From Comamonas halotolerans (GTDB lineage: Bacteria; Pseudomonadota; Gammaproteobacteria; Burkholderiales; Burkholderiaceae_C): DNA of 51,965 nt. The stretch covers positions 1 through 51,965 of the forward strand of contig NZ_JASAUZ010000011.1 in NCBI RefSeq assembly GCF_030162935.1, written 5' to 3'. Both the position numbers and the translations under genes were made by a program. Position 1 is the stretch's first letter; the number at the start of each line of letters is the position of its first letter. Shown piece by piece: positions 34,165-43,282 of this stretch. The notes under the pieces were generated by a model, which saw only the letters and a program-made list of their open reading frames with translations, did no database searches and was not told the DNA's origin.

Positions 34165-35340
34165 ATGGGCGAACAGCCTCTTTACGATTTAGCGCCACTG
34201 CTAGAACTGATGGCCCTGGGCGCGGTGATTGCCCTTGCCCCATTGCTGTGGGTGTGGCACCGCAACCGCGGCGCTGGCTCTGCGCGCCGCTTGCAGGCAC
34301 TGGGCCTGCTGACCCTGTTTCTGACCTTTGATCTGGTCATGTTTGGCGCCTTCACGCGCCTGACGGACTCTGGATTGGGTTGTCCAGATTGGCCCGGGTG
34401 CTACGGCAATGCCAGTCCACTCGGCGCAACGCATGAAATCGCCATGGCCGAAGCTGCCATGCCCACGGGCCCCGTGACCCAGAGCAAGGCATGGGTGGAA
34501 ATGATTCACCGCTACCTTGCCACCATGGTGGGCGTGCTCATCATTGCCTTGATGGTGCTGGCCTGGCGTGAACACCGAAAAACTCCTCTGCATGGTGCAC
34601 GCCACCCGGCCTGGGCCACATTCACCTTGGTATGGGTATTGATTCAGGGAGCTTTTGGTGCACTGACAGTGACCATGAAGCTCTTCCCTGCCATCGTTAC
34701 CCTGCACCTGCTGGGTGGCTTGTTCTTGCTGGTGCTGTTGTGCATTCAGGCCGTAGGCCACCAGCAAGCCGTGTTGCACAAGTCACCTACCGCTATTTCA
34801 GCAAGACTGCGTGCAGCACTGTGGGGCGTGTTCGCATTACTTTTCGCGCAGGTAGCGCTTGGCGGATGGGTGAGCACCAACTACGCAGTACTGGCTTGCT
34901 CCAGTTTCCCAAGCTGTCAGGGCAGCTACTGGCCCGAGATGAACTTTACTCAGGGCTTTGAGATCTGGCGTCCGCTGGGTCTGCTGTCCGATGGCAGCCA
35001 CATCAGTTTTGCTGCATTGACGGCCATTCACTACGTCCACCGGCTGGCCGCGTACGCAGTGATTGCCGCCGTGCTCATGCTGGTTTGGGCTTTGCGCAAG
35101 CAGCCCGCCTTGGCAAGCCAGCGCAAATGGCTGCTCGCCCTGATTGCCCTGCAATTTGTCACCGGCTTGTCCAACGTGGTGCTGGATTGGCCCATGGTCG
35201 CCGCCGTACTGCATACCGCTGGCGCTGCCGCCTTGGTCACCGTGATGACCTGGGCGCTGGCCGCCACCCGCACCGACAGCGCTTTGGCGCTGCACAAAGA
35301 TACACAAGCGCCCCACGGCGCACGGAGCGTTGCTGCATGA
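34165..35340 (+). CDS. ctaA: Heme A synthase (COX15/CtaA)
   Basis: This 391-residue inner-membrane enzyme oxidises the C8 methyl of heme O to the formyl group of heme A. About eight membrane helices are visible, with family motifs [33 protein letters not shown] and [10 protein letters not shown] (heme-ligand His residues). The ATG at 34165 has GAGGAG upstream; an ATG two codons before it is less likely. Its stop overlaps the ctaB start (ATGA), so they are translationally coupled. Confidence 0.94.
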   Translation: MGEQPLYDLAPLLELMALGAVIALAPLLWVWHRNRGAGSARRLQALGLLTLFLTFDLVMFGAFTRLTDSGLGCPDWPGCYGNASPLGATHEIAMAEAAMPTGPVTQSKAWVEMIHRYLATMVGVLIIALMVLAWREHRKTPLHGARHPAWATFTLVWVLIQGAFGALTVTMKLFPAIVTLHLLGGLFLLVLLCIQAVGHQQAVLHKSPTAISARLRAALWGVFALLFAQVALGGWVSTNYAVLACSSFPSCQGSYWPEMNFTQGFEIWRPLGLLSDGSHISFAALTAIHYVHRLAAYAVIAAVLMLVWALRKQPALASQRKWLLALIALQFVTGLSNVVLDWPMVAAVLHTAGAAALVTVMTWALAATRTDSALALHKDTQAPHGARSVAA

Positions 35341-36239
35341 ATGCACAAACCTTGAGTGATACCCAAGGCTCTCGCTGGAGCCAGTTCTACGCCCTGACCA
35401 AGCCACGCGTAGTTCAATTGATTGTTTTCTGCGCCCTTATTGGCATGGTGCTGGCCATTCCTGGCGTGCCAACGCTGGCGCAGCTTGGCGATATGGCCAT
35501 TGCCTGCGTGGGCATCTGGTTCGTATCAGCCGCTGCAGCGGCATTCAACTGCCTGGTCGAACGCCACATTGACGCGCGCATGAAGCGCACCAGCTGGCGC
35601 CCCACCGCCAAGGGTGAGCTGTCGCCGCAGCAGGCCCTGGCCTTCTCGGCCATTCTGTGCCTGACAGGTGCGGCCATCCTGCTGGCCTTCACCAACCCAC
35701 TGACCATGTGGCTGACGCTGGCCACCTTCATTGGCTACGCTGTCATCTACACCGTGGTGCTCAAGCCAGCCACGCCACAAAACATCGTGATTGGCGGCGC
35801 TTCCGGCGCCATGCCTCCCGTATTGGGCTGGGCTGCCATGACCGGCAATGTCGGCCCCGAGGCACTGATCCTGTTCCTGATCATCTTTCTGTGGACTCCA
35901 CCCCACTTCTGGGCGCTGGCGCTGTACCGCGTGGAAGACTACAAAAAGTCTGGCTTGCCCATGCTGCCCGTCACCCACGGCCCCAAATACACCCAGCTGC
36001 AAATCCTGCTCTACACCCTGGTGCTGTTTGCAGGCTGCCTGCTGCCCGTCATTTTCGGCATGAGTGGCTGGTTCTATCTGATTGTGTCCTCGGTGCTTTG
36101 CCTGGGCTTTAGCTGGTATGCACTGCGCTTGTGGCTGAATTATTCAGACGCTTTGGCGCGCAAGACATTCCGCTTCTCGCTGATCCACCTCAGTGGCGTC
36201 TTCGCTGCGCTGCTGATCGACCACTACATTGCCTTCTGA
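35337..36239 (+). CDS. ctaB: Protoheme IX farnesyltransferase (heme O synthase)
   Basis: This 300-residue UbiA-family prenyltransferase attaches farnesyl to heme B to give heme O. About eight to nine membrane helices are visible, with the two Asp-rich motifs: [15 protein letters not shown] near the second helix and [10 protein letters not shown] in the middle, plus [11 protein letters not shown]. The ATG overlaps the ctaA stop. Heme O serves the bo3 oxidase directly and feeds CtaA for heme A. An intrinsic terminator follows the gene, facing the SURF1 gene. Confidence 0.95.
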   Translation: MNAQTLSDTQGSRWSQFYALTKPRVVQLIVFCALIGMVLAIPGVPTLAQLGDMAIACVGIWFVSAAAAAFNCLVERHIDARMKRTSWRPTAKGELSPQQALAFSAILCLTGAAILLAFTNPLTMWLTLATFIGYAVIYTVVLKPATPQNIVIGGASGAMPPVLGWAAMTGNVGPEALILFLIIFLWTPPHFWALALYRVEDYKKSGLPMLPVTHGPKYTQLQILLYTLVLFAGCLLPVIFGMSGWFYLIVSSVLCLGFSWYALRLWLNYSDALARKTFRFSLIHLSGVFAALLIDHYIAF

Positions 36240-36291
36240 AACCATCTGTGACTGACTAGCCCCCACCTGTTTACCCTGCTAGACACGCATG

Positions 36292-36317
36292 AAAAAGGCC
36301 GCATTTGCGGCCTTTTT
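36292..36317. terminator. Bidirectional terminator between ctaB and SURF1
   Basis: A perfect 11-bp stem (AAAAAGGCCGC/GCGGCCTTTTT) with a 4-nt loop lies between the converging ctaB and SURF1 genes. A/T runs on each side suit both strands. Confidence 0.9.
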
Positions 36318-36360
36318 CCATTGCGCTGTAATCTCCCCTTGGCATGCGCCTGAAAACCTC

Positions 36361-37140
36361 TCACAGGCTCTGCTTGCGCCTCTCATAGCGCACCACCAGC
36401 CAGGCAGCGCCCACAACCATCAGCGCCAGGCCATACCAGGTCAGCGCATAGACAGCATGTGTATTGGTGAACTGGATCACCGTCAGCCCTGGACGTGGCC
36501 ATGTCTGAACCACTGCCGACTGTCCAGGCAGTCCTTGGTCCACAAAGAAGGGGGCCACTGGTTGCAAGGATTTGGCTTGGGCAATCGCCTGCACATCACG
36601 CGAATGCCAGCGATCTTCCTCGGGCGCGTTGTCACGCATGAAGCCACCTTTAGGCTCCGTAAAACGCAGCAAACCCACGACAGAGACTTCCTCGCCCGCG
36701 GGCTCCTGGGGTGCTGCCGCAATTCGCTCCACAAAGGCCTTGCGTTGCTCGGTCGGCACAAAGCCCCGATTGACCAGCAACTGCGAGCCATCGGCTTGTT
36801 GCAGCGGTGTCAGCAACCAGAAACCGGCACCAAGCTCAGTAACCGCCTGTGTGAGCACGCTACGCCCCTCTATCCACTGGCCTTGTGCCTTTACGGCCAG
36901 ATATTCATGGGTGGAAGGCTGCACCTGAGGCCATTGCGCTTGCGTGGGTACGGCCACAGGCTGGCTGTGCACGCGCTCGTTCACACGCTCAATCAGGTCC
37001 AGTTTCCAGGCACGACGCTGCACCTGCCATGTCCCCAGGCTGATGAACGCAAAAAAAAGGGCGATGCCCGCTACTGCGAGCACCGCCTTCGTGAAGGTGA
37101 TGCGGGAAGGCTTGCGCCCTCCCGAAGTGGACGCCGTCAT
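36361..37140 (-). CDS. SURF1-family oxidase assembly protein
   Basis: This 259-residue inner-membrane protein has two membrane helices (about 18-38 and 230-250) flanking a periplasmic domain. Family features are ISLGTWQVQRRAWKLDLI at the first helix, GFWLLTPLQ, LVNRGFVP and a final YALTWYGLALM. SURF1 proteins help assemble heme-copper oxidases, probably by handling heme. It is last of the cyoABCD unit (start overlaps the cyoD stop, TGATG), so it probably serves the bo3 quinol oxidase here, although related proteins are better known for aa3 oxidases. Confidence 0.9.
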   Translation of the reverse strand: MTASTSGGRKPSRITFTKAVLAVAGIALFFAFISLGTWQVQRRAWKLDLIERVNERVHSQPVAVPTQAQWPQVQPSTHEYLAVKAQGQWIEGRSVLTQAVTELGAGFWLLTPLQQADGSQLLVNRGFVPTEQRKAFVERIAAAPQEPAGEEVSVVGLLRFTEPKGGFMRDNAPEEDRWHSRDVQAIAQAKSLQPVAPFFVDQGLPGQSAVVQTWPRPGLTVIQFTNTHAVYALTWYGLALMVVGAAWLVVRYERRKQSL

Positions 37141-37604
37141 CAGTTGCTGCTGTGGCCGGCTGTGTGACCGGCTTCAGCGGCAGGAGACACCACTGGCGCT
37201 GCAGGTGCAGTTTCAGCAGCTTGGGTCAAGGCTGGAATCGCCTTGTGCTCGGGCATCATGTTGGTGTTCATGTGGAACATGACCCAAAGCGTACCCGCCA
37301 AAGTAATGATCACAAAGACCACAGCGAAGATGGTGGACATCATGGTCCAGCCGCCTTGCATCTTGCCGTTCATGTGCAGGAAGTACACCATGTGCACCAC
37401 CACTTGAACTGCAGCGAAAAGGCCCAGAACCATCACTGCGGTGGAACGGTCTTGAATCACATCGCCCATCACCAGCCAGAAGGGGATGACGGTCAGAATG
37501 ACGGCCAGGATAAAGCCTTTGATGTACTCACCGGAAGTGACGTGCAAGTCGTCATGTTCTTCGTGGTGGTCACCGTGGGCAACGTGGATATCGTGTGCGC
37601 TCAT
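37140..37604 (-). CDS. cyoD: Cytochrome bo3 ubiquinol oxidase subunit IV
   Basis: This is a 154-residue three-helix membrane protein. The His/Asp-rich N-terminus precedes SGEYIKGFILAVILTVIPFWLV, then VVHMVYFLHMN, the CyoD signature, and a third helix. The Ala/Pro-rich C-terminal tail (about 125-154) is longer than in E. coli CyoD. It helps fold the oxidase core. Its ATG directly follows the cyoC stop codon and its own stop overlaps the SURF1 start. Confidence 0.93.
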   Translation of the reverse strand: MSAHDIHVAHGDHHEEHDDLHVTSGEYIKGFILAVILTVIPFWLVMGDVIQDRSTAVMVLGLFAAVQVVVHMVYFLHMNGKMQGGWTMMSTIFAVVFVIITLAGTLWVMFHMNTNMMPEHKAIPALTQAAETAPAAPVVSPAAEAGHTAGHSSN

Positions 37605-38237
37605 TTACAGCACCCCCATCAGATACACAAAGGTGAACACGCCGATCCAAACCACGTCCAAGAAGTGCCAGAACATCGACAGGCAGTTGATGCGGCGCAC
37701 GTTGGCATGAATCAGGCCCTTTTTCTTGATCTGCACCATCAGCACCACCAGCCAGATCAGACCAAAGGACACGTGCAGGCCGTGAGTCCCCACCAAGGTG
37801 AAGAACGACGACAGGAACGCGCTGGTCTGGATGGTGGCACCTGTGTGGTAAATGTGAGCGAACTCATACAGTTCCACTGCCACGAAGGCCACGCCCAGCA
37901 AGCCTGTGACAGCCAGCCAGGTCAAAGTACCGTTCACATTCTTCTTTTGCTTGTTGAGCATCGCAAAACCGAAGGTCAGCGAAGACAGCAGCAAGAAAGC
38001 AGTATTGATCGCCACCAGCGGCAAGCTGAACAGCTCGGCACCAGTGGGTCCACCCGCATAGCTGCGGCCCAGCACACCCCAGGTTGCAAACAGCGCCGCA
38101 AAGATGAGGCAGTCGCTCATCAGATACAGCCAGAAGCCCAGCGAGGTGCCGTTTTCTGGGTGGGGTTCGTGCGCGGGATGGTACTCGCGCTGGCCCACCG
38201 CGCCGGCGGCGCCGGCGGAGATAGTGTGATTAGACAT
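37605..38237 (-). CDS. cyoC: Cytochrome bo3 ubiquinol oxidase subunit III
   Basis: This is a 210-residue membrane protein with five helices. The ATG at 38237 is preferred because it gives the normal length and overlaps the last codons of cyoB by 8 bp; earlier in-frame starts would run through cyoB. Typical segments are [21 protein letters not shown] and [13 protein letters not shown]. It is a structural subunit of the quinol oxidase, not needed for catalysis. Confidence 0.93.
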   Translation of the reverse strand: MSNHTISAGAAGAVGQREYHPAHEPHPENGTSLGFWLYLMSDCLIFAALFATWGVLGRSYAGGPTGAELFSLPLVAINTAFLLLSSLTFGFAMLNKQKKNVNGTLTWLAVTGLLGVAFVAVELYEFAHIYHTGATIQTSAFLSSFFTLVGTHGLHVSFGLIWLVVLMVQIKKKGLIHANVRRINCLSMFWHFLDVVWIGVFTFVYLMGVL

Positions 38238-40236
38238 GGCGTGCAAGCTGTTGTGTACGAGCGTCTTCCGTCGCCTGCACTTCAGATGCAGGGATGTAGT
38301 AGTCGCGGTTGTAGTTGAACGTATGAACGATCGAGGCAATGATCACACCAGCGAAAGAAACAATCGCCAGCCACCAGATGTGCCAGATCAGCGCAAATCC
38401 CAGCACCATGGCAATCATCGAGATCACAAAGCCTGCGCCTGTGTTCTTGGGCATGTGCAGATCCTCAAAGCCGGACAGCGGACGCTGATAGCCGTGCTTC
38501 TTCATATCCCACCATGCGTCCACGTCGTACACCACGGGAGTCTTGGCAAAGTTGTACTGAGGAGGTGGCGAGGAAGTTGCCCATTCCAGAGTACGGCCCG
38601 AGCCCCAGGTATCGCCGTTGTTGTCGCGCAGCTTGTCGCGCTGGAAGTAAGACACCACCAGTTGCAACACGAAGGCACCAATACCGGCAGCAATGATGGC
38701 CACACCCACGGCAGCAATCACAAACCAGATTTGCAGCGAGTGGTCATCGAAGTGGTTGGCACGACGTGTAACGCCCATCAGACCCAGGATGTACAAGGGA
38801 GTGAACGCAACCCAGAAACCCACCAGCCAGCACCAGAAGGACACCTTGCCCCAGAACTCGTTGAGCTTGTAGCCAAATGCCTTGGGGAACCAGAAGTTGA
38901 TACCCGCCAGCAGGCCGAACACCACACCACCAATGATCACATTGTGGAAGTGCGCAATCAGGAACAGCGAGTTGTGCAGCACGAAGTCGGCAGGAGGAAC
39001 GGCCAGCAACACACCAGTCATACCGCCGATGGCGAAGGTGCACATAAAGCCCACCGTCCACATCATGGGAGGCTTGAACTCGATGCGGCCCTTGTACATG
39101 GTGAACAGCCAGTTGAAGATCTTCGCGCCCGTAGGAATCGAGATGATCATCGTGGTGATACCGAAGAAGGTATTGACTGCTGCGCCCGATCCCATGGTGA
39201 AGAAGTGGTGCAACCACACCAGCCAGGACAGCACAGTGATACACACGGTCGCATACACCATGGAGGTGTAACCGAACAGACGCTTCTTGGAGAAGGTCGC
39301 AACGATTTCCGAGAAGATGCCGAACACAGGCAGGATCAGGATGTAGACCTCAGGGTGGCCCCAGATCCAGATCAGATTCACGTACAGCATGGGGTTGCCG
39401 CCCAGCTCGTTCGTGAAGAACTGTGTACCGAAGTAACGGTCCATGGTCATCAGAGCCAGTGCAGCTGTCAGGATCGGGAACGAAGCCACGATCAGGGCGT
39501 TGGTACACAGCGATGTCCACACGAACACAGGCATCTTCATCAGGTTCATGCCGGGAGCGCGCATCTTGATGATGGTCACGATCAGGTTGATACCCGACAG
39601 CGTCGTACCCACCCCTGATAACTGCAGCGCCCAGATGTAGTAATCCAGACCCACGCCTGGATTCTGGTTGCCCAAGTTGGACAGCGCCAGCCAGCCGGAA
39701 GTCGAGAACTCACCCAGGAACAGGGACACCATCACCAGGATCGCACCAGTGGCAGTCATCCAGAACGAGAAGTTGTTCAGGAAGGGAAAGGAAACGTCAC
39801 GGGCACCGATCTGCAGCGGGATCAGGTAGTTCATGAAACCTGTGACCAAAGGCATGGCCACAAAGAAAATCATGATCACACCGTGCGCAGTGAAGATCTG
39901 GTCGTAGTGGTGGGGAGGCAGATAACCGAGGTTGTCGCCAAACGCCATGGCCTGCTGGATACGCATCATCACCGCGTCAGCAAAGCCACGCAGCAGCATG
40001 ACAATACCGAGGATGATGTACATGATGCCGATCTTCTTGTGGTCGATCGAGCAGATCCAGTCACGCCACAAAGGGCCCCAAAGCTTGAATTTGGTCAGTG
40101 CAGCGAACACCACCAGACCGCCAAGCAGCACGGCAATAAAGGTCCACAACACGATGGGCTCATGCGCCATCGGTATGGAGTCCCAAGAAATCCGCCCAAT
40201 GAGCGGATCGTGGGGCAACGTTGTTGGTTCAGACAT
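38230..40236 (-). CDS. cyoB: Cytochrome bo3 ubiquinol oxidase subunit I
   Basis: This 668-residue heme-copper oxidase catalytic subunit has about fifteen helices. The binuclear-centre His-Tyr region is visible ([16 protein letters not shown]), followed by the HHFFT and [11 protein letters not shown]is pairs binding copper and hemes. The quinone-site residues Arg, Asp, His and Gln ([21 protein letters not shown]) mark it as a quinol rather than cytochrome c oxidase. It reduces O2 to water and pumps protons. It lies between cyoA and cyoC. Confidence 0.96.
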   Translation of the reverse strand: MSEPTTLPHDPLIGRISWDSIPMAHEPIVLWTFIAVLLGGLVVFAALTKFKLWGPLWRDWICSIDHKKIGIMYIILGIVMLLRGFADAVMMRIQQAMAFGDNLGYLPPHHYDQIFTAHGVIMIFFVAMPLVTGFMNYLIPLQIGARDVSFPFLNNFSFWMTATGAILVMVSLFLGEFSTSGWLALSNLGNQNPGVGLDYYIWALQLSGVGTTLSGINLIVTIIKMRAPGMNLMKMPVFVWTSLCTNALIVASFPILTAALALMTMDRYFGTQFFTNELGGNPMLYVNLIWIWGHPEVYILILPVFGIFSEIVATFSKKRLFGYTSMVYATVCITVLSWLVWLHHFFTMGSGAAVNTFFGITTMIISIPTGAKIFNWLFTMYKGRIEFKPPMMWTVGFMCTFAIGGMTGVLLAVPPADFVLHNSLFLIAHFHNVIIGGVVFGLLAGINFWFPKAFGYKLNEFWGKVSFWCWLVGFWVAFTPLYILGLMGVTRRANHFDDHSLQIWFVIAAVGVAIIAAGIGAFVLQLVVSYFQRDKLRDNNGDTWGSGRTLEWATSSPPPQYNFAKTPVVYDVDAWWDMKKHGYQRPLSGFEDLHMPKNTGAGFVISMIAMVLGFALIWHIWWLAIVSFAGVIIASIVHTFNYNRDYYIPASEVQATEDARTQQLARHV

Positions 40237-40298
40237 ATTGAGTCTCTTGCTAAATGGCCGGAAAGCTAGCAGCAGCCGACTTTCCGCCCGTCAACTGC

Positions 40299-41333
40299 TT
40301 ATTGCTGTACCGAAGTGCGTTGGTCCAGCAGGGCCACGATTCGGTCAGCGTTTTCGACAGAACACACATCGTCGGGCAGGTTCAAACCAGCCGCCTTCAT
40401 GTAGGCCGCGCCGCCAGCAGCGTCGATAGCCATCATGTGGTGCATGCACATCTTTCCTTCTTCCACGCACATGTTCAGCACGCGGTCGTACAAGCCTTCT
40501 TGTACCGAGGAGAAACGGGTCACGGGGTGACGTTCGCTAGGCTTGACCAGGTTCAGGTAGCTTTCACGATCCAGCACACTGCCTTCACTCTTGGCCTTTT
40601 GTACCCAAGCGTCAAAACCTTCGTTGCTCAGTCCATGGAACTTGAAAGTCATGCCCGAGAAACCAGCGCCGCTGTAGTGCGAGTTCAAGCCCTTGAAAAC
40701 GCCTTCCTTGTTGATCACGGCGTTCAGCTGCGTTTCCATGCCAGGCATGGCATAGATCATGCCGGCCAGATCAGGCACGTAAAACGCGCTCATGGTGTGG
40801 CTGGCAGTCAGCTTGAAGCGGATGGGGCGGTCCACGGGCGCTGCCAGTTCATTGACTGTGGCAATCCCTTGCTCGGGATAGATGAACATCCACTTCCAGT
40901 CCAGCGATACCACCTGCACTTCCAGCGGCTTGACGTTGGGATCCAACGGCTTGGTCTCTGAAATGCGGTCCAGCGGACGATAGGGATCCAGCTTGTGGGT
41001 GCTGATCCATGTCAATGCGCCCAGCGCAATGATGATGATCAGAGGCACGCTCCAGATGACCAGCTCAAGAGCGGTCGAGTGGTGCCACTCAGGGTCATAC
41101 TCGGCTTCGGTATTCGACTGGCGATACTTCCAGGCGAACAACAGAGTCAGCAGAATCACGGGAACAATGATGACCAGCATCAACAAGGTGGCTGTAACCA
41201 CCAGGTCGCCTTGCTGAGCAGCAATGTCCCCTGCGGGATTGAGTACGACTGCATTGCTGCAACCCGTAAGGGTTGCAAGCAAGGCAGCCGCAGCGAGCCA
41301 GGATGGCCCGCGGGTTTCCGTGGATGTAGGCAT
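40299..41333 (-). CDS. cyoA: Cytochrome bo3 ubiquinol oxidase subunit II
   Basis: This is a 344-residue lipoprotein-anchored subunit. The signal peptide ends in a lipobox (TLTGC), then two membrane helices (about 45-65 and 90-110) and a cupredoxin-like periplasmic domain. The copper A ligands of cytochrome c oxidases are absent (NSHYSGAGFSGMTFK in place of the Cys pair), as expected for a quinol oxidase. First gene of cyoABCD-SURF1. No clear Shine-Dalgarno is visible; an unusual leader with repeats precedes it. Confidence 0.95.
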   Translation of the reverse strand: MPTSTETRGPSWLAAAALLATLTGCSNAVVLNPAGDIAAQQGDLVVTATLLMLVIIVPVILLTLLFAWKYRQSNTEAEYDPEWHHSTALELVIWSVPLIIIIALGALTWISTHKLDPYRPLDRISETKPLDPNVKPLEVQVVSLDWKWMFIYPEQGIATVNELAAPVDRPIRFKLTASHTMSAFYVPDLAGMIYAMPGMETQLNAVINKEGVFKGLNSHYSGAGFSGMTFKFHGLSNEGFDAWVQKAKSEGSVLDRESYLNLVKPSERHPVTRFSSVQEGLYDRVLNMCVEEGKMCMHHMMAIDAAGGAAYMKAAGLNLPDDVCSVENADRIVALLDQRTSVQQ

Positions 41334-41755
41334 GCTGTAAACGCGAAAAAACGCGCGTTGTTAGGTGTAAACGCGGATTACTAGAGGCGCCGAATTTACT
41401 CTTCTCCCCTATCTTTTTCTTGTCTCACACAGGGCAACGCAGTGGCGTGTGCTGTCTTTATGTAGGAAAGATAGGGGGCAACCTGTCAATAGATCTCTGT
41501 CAAAGAATGGCTAAATCCTTGATTTTTCAGGACATACTGAAATAAGAGAAACCTCTTGATAAATGTCAAGAGCACCCCCATATTGGCGCGATAGTGCCAC
41601 AGTCGAACACCCCGCTTCACCAGGGGTCTTTGCGCCTTTTATGTAGCTTCGCCATCCCAACAAACCCTTTTCCTACATCGTGGGCGGCGAAATCTCGCTT
41701 GTTGACTTCCATCAAGCCGCGTACAAGAGGTGCATTGTTATCGAGGAGCTGCACT
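41334..41755. promoter_or_regulatory. Divergent regulatory region between cyoA and the MFS gene
   Basis: This 422-bp gap has no gene. Next to cyoA are two direct copies of TGTAAACGCG (41336-41345, 41366-41375) and a long-range inverted repeat CCCCTATCTTT/AAAGATAGGGG (41406-41416, 41467-41477) enclosing 50 nt. A candidate minus-strand promoter is TTGACA (41489-41484) and TACATA (41464-41459), 19 bp apart. An FNR/Anr-like site lies further upstream (41556-41569). The MFS start at 41756 has GAGGAG at 41743-41748. Confidence 0.5.
41556..41569. promoter_or_regulatory. FNR/Anr-like binding site in front of cyoA or the MFS gene
   Basis: TTGATAAATGTCAA matches the TTGAT-N4-ATCAA consensus at 9 of 10 positions and lies inside a perfect CTCTTGA-N6-TCAAGAG dyad. 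Oxygen-responsive control of the bo3 oxidase by such a factor is known in other bacteria; here it is inference. Confidence 0.5.
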
Positions 41756-43096
41756 ATGACCGGTTTTGCACACATCACTCCCTCAATGGGCAAAGGCTCG
41801 ATGGACCAGCACCTCGCTGAAGCCAATCACAGCGATGACATCACCCCTGGAGAAATTGCGGCCGGTGTCATCATCGGCAGAGCCTCCGAGTACTTTGACT
41901 TCTTCGTTTTCGGAATCGCCTGCGTACTCGTCTTTCCGTACGTGTATTTTCCCTTCCTTTCCCCCCTGGAAGGCATGCTTGCGGCTTTCGGTGTCTTTGC
42001 GCTGGCGTTCATTGCACGCCCCATTGGCACCTTCATCGGCATGGAGGTACAGCGCCGCTGGAGCATCAGTGCCAAGCTAACCATCGCATTGTTCATGCTG
42101 GGCAGCGCCACCGTAGGCATCGCGCTGCTTCCGGGTTACGGCAGCATCGGCGTGTCTGCCATCTGGTGGTTGATCGCCTTGCGCATCGCCCAGGGATTGG
42201 CGGTGGGCGGATCGTGGGAAGGGTTGCCATCCTTGCTGGCCATGCACGCCCCTCAGGAAAAGCGCGGCTGGTTCGCCATGATCGGCCAGCTTGGAGCCCC
42301 CATCGGTTTCGTGGTGGCAGCCAGTGTCTTTGCCTACATCTACCAGGCTTTGCCGCACGAGGAGTTTCTCGCCTGGGGTTGGCGCTATCCTTTCTGCGTG
42401 GCCTTTGCCATCAACGTCGTGGCCTTGTTTGCGCGCCTGCGCTTGGTGGCTGATGAGTCTTATACCAACCGTTTTCAGCGCATGGAACTGGCACCCTCTG
42501 CACCATTTGAGATGACACGCAGTGGCGAAGGCCGCAATGTCTTCCTGGGTGCGCTGGCCGCGCTGGCCAGCTTTGCACTGTTCCACCTGGTGACTGTCTT
42601 TCCGCTGTCCTGGATGACGCTGTATGGCGAAGCCTCCGTGCCGCAGATTCTGTGGATGCAGGTGCTCGGCGCACTGCTTGCCTGTGCTGCGATTGTGCTT
42701 TCAGGCTGGATGGCCGATAGATTTGGCCGTCGCAATACGCTGGGATCCATGGCGGTACTCATCGGGCTGTTCAGTTTCGCCACCCCCATGCTGCTGAATG
42801 GTGGCACTGCCGGGCAGAACGTCTTCATTTTGGTGGGCTTTGTTTTGCTGGGGCTGTCTTATGGTCAGGCATCAGGCACGGTCACGGCCAACTTCTCGCG
42901 CAAATTCCGGTTTGTAGGCGCAGCCTATTCCACCGACGTTGCCTGGCTGCTGGGCGCAGCATTTGCTCCGCTGGTTGCCCTGTACCTCTCCTCCCAATTC
43001 GGTCCTGTGGCGGTGAGTGCCTATTTGCTCTCCGGCGTTATCTGTACCCTGGTAGCCCTGGGGTTGAATCGCGCACTGGAATCCAAGCGCAAATAA
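41756..43096 (+). CDS. MFS transporter (metabolite:proton symporter type)
   Basis: This 446-residue membrane protein has about twelve helices. It begins ITPGEIAAGVIIGRASEYFDFFVFG, then RPIGTFIGMEVQRRWS, AQGLAVGGSWEG, and in the second half GWMADRFGRRNTLG, typical of the sugar-porter/ProP-ShiA-like subset of the major facilitator superfamily. The substrate is not known. The ATG at 41756 is preferred for its GAGGAG seven bases upstream; in-frame codons before it do not read as a membrane protein. A UUCG-loop terminator follows the stop. Confidence 0.88.
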   Translation: MTGFAHITPSMGKGSMDQHLAEANHSDDITPGEIAAGVIIGRASEYFDFFVFGIACVLVFPYVYFPFLSPLEGMLAAFGVFALAFIARPIGTFIGMEVQRRWSISAKLTIALFMLGSATVGIALLPGYGSIGVSAIWWLIALRIAQGLAVGGSWEGLPSLLAMHAPQEKRGWFAMIGQLGAPIGFVVAASVFAYIYQALPHEEFLAWGWRYPFCVAFAINVVALFARLRLVADESYTNRFQRMELAPSAPFEMTRSGEGRNVFLGALAALASFALFHLVTVFPLSWMTLYGEASVPQILWMQVLGALLACAAIVLSGWMADRFGRRNTLGSMAVLIGLFSFATPMLLNGGTAGQNVFILVGFVLLGLSYGQASGTVTANFSRKFRFVGAAYSTDVAWLLGAAFAPLVALYLSSQFGPVAVSAYLLSGVICTLVALGLNRALESKRK

Positions 43097-43128
43097 GTAA
43101 GCACGAAATAAGCACACTCCCTCCTCTC

Positions 43129-43160
43129 AAAGGCTTGTTCTTCGGAGCAAGCCTTTTTTG
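43129..43160 (+). terminator. Terminator after the MFS gene
   Basis: AAAGGCTTGTTC-TTCG-GAGCAAGCCTTT folds into a 12-bp stem with one G-U pair and a UUCG loop, followed by TTTG and then TTTTTTT. Confidence 0.88.
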
Positions 43161-43208
43161 TTTTTTTGCGCTTACCAGCAGAAACTACATGCGCTTTCAT
43201 CCATCGCT

Positions 43209-43237
43209 CCGACAAACGCAGTGCCACTGCCTAGAAT
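43209..43237 (+). promoter_or_regulatory. Candidate sigma-70 promoter of uvrA
   Basis: CCGACA (43209-43214), 17-bp spacer and TAGAAT (43232-43237), about 45 bp before the uvrA ATG. No LexA-type CTGT-N8-ACAG box is visible around it. Confidence 0.45.
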
Positions 43238-43282
43238 GATTGGTCGCTTTGTTTTTCAAGCTTCTTCTACGCGCAGCACACC

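Noticed and set aside
38236..39618. Long open frame on the plus strand, antisense to cyoB
   Set aside because: It is rich in His, Gln and Arg with no domain pattern, and lies opposite a clear cyoB; an effect of GC-rich codon use.
43161..43282. LexA/SOS box upstream of uvrA
   Set aside because: No CTGT-N8-ACAG or similar dyad is present around the candidate promoter.
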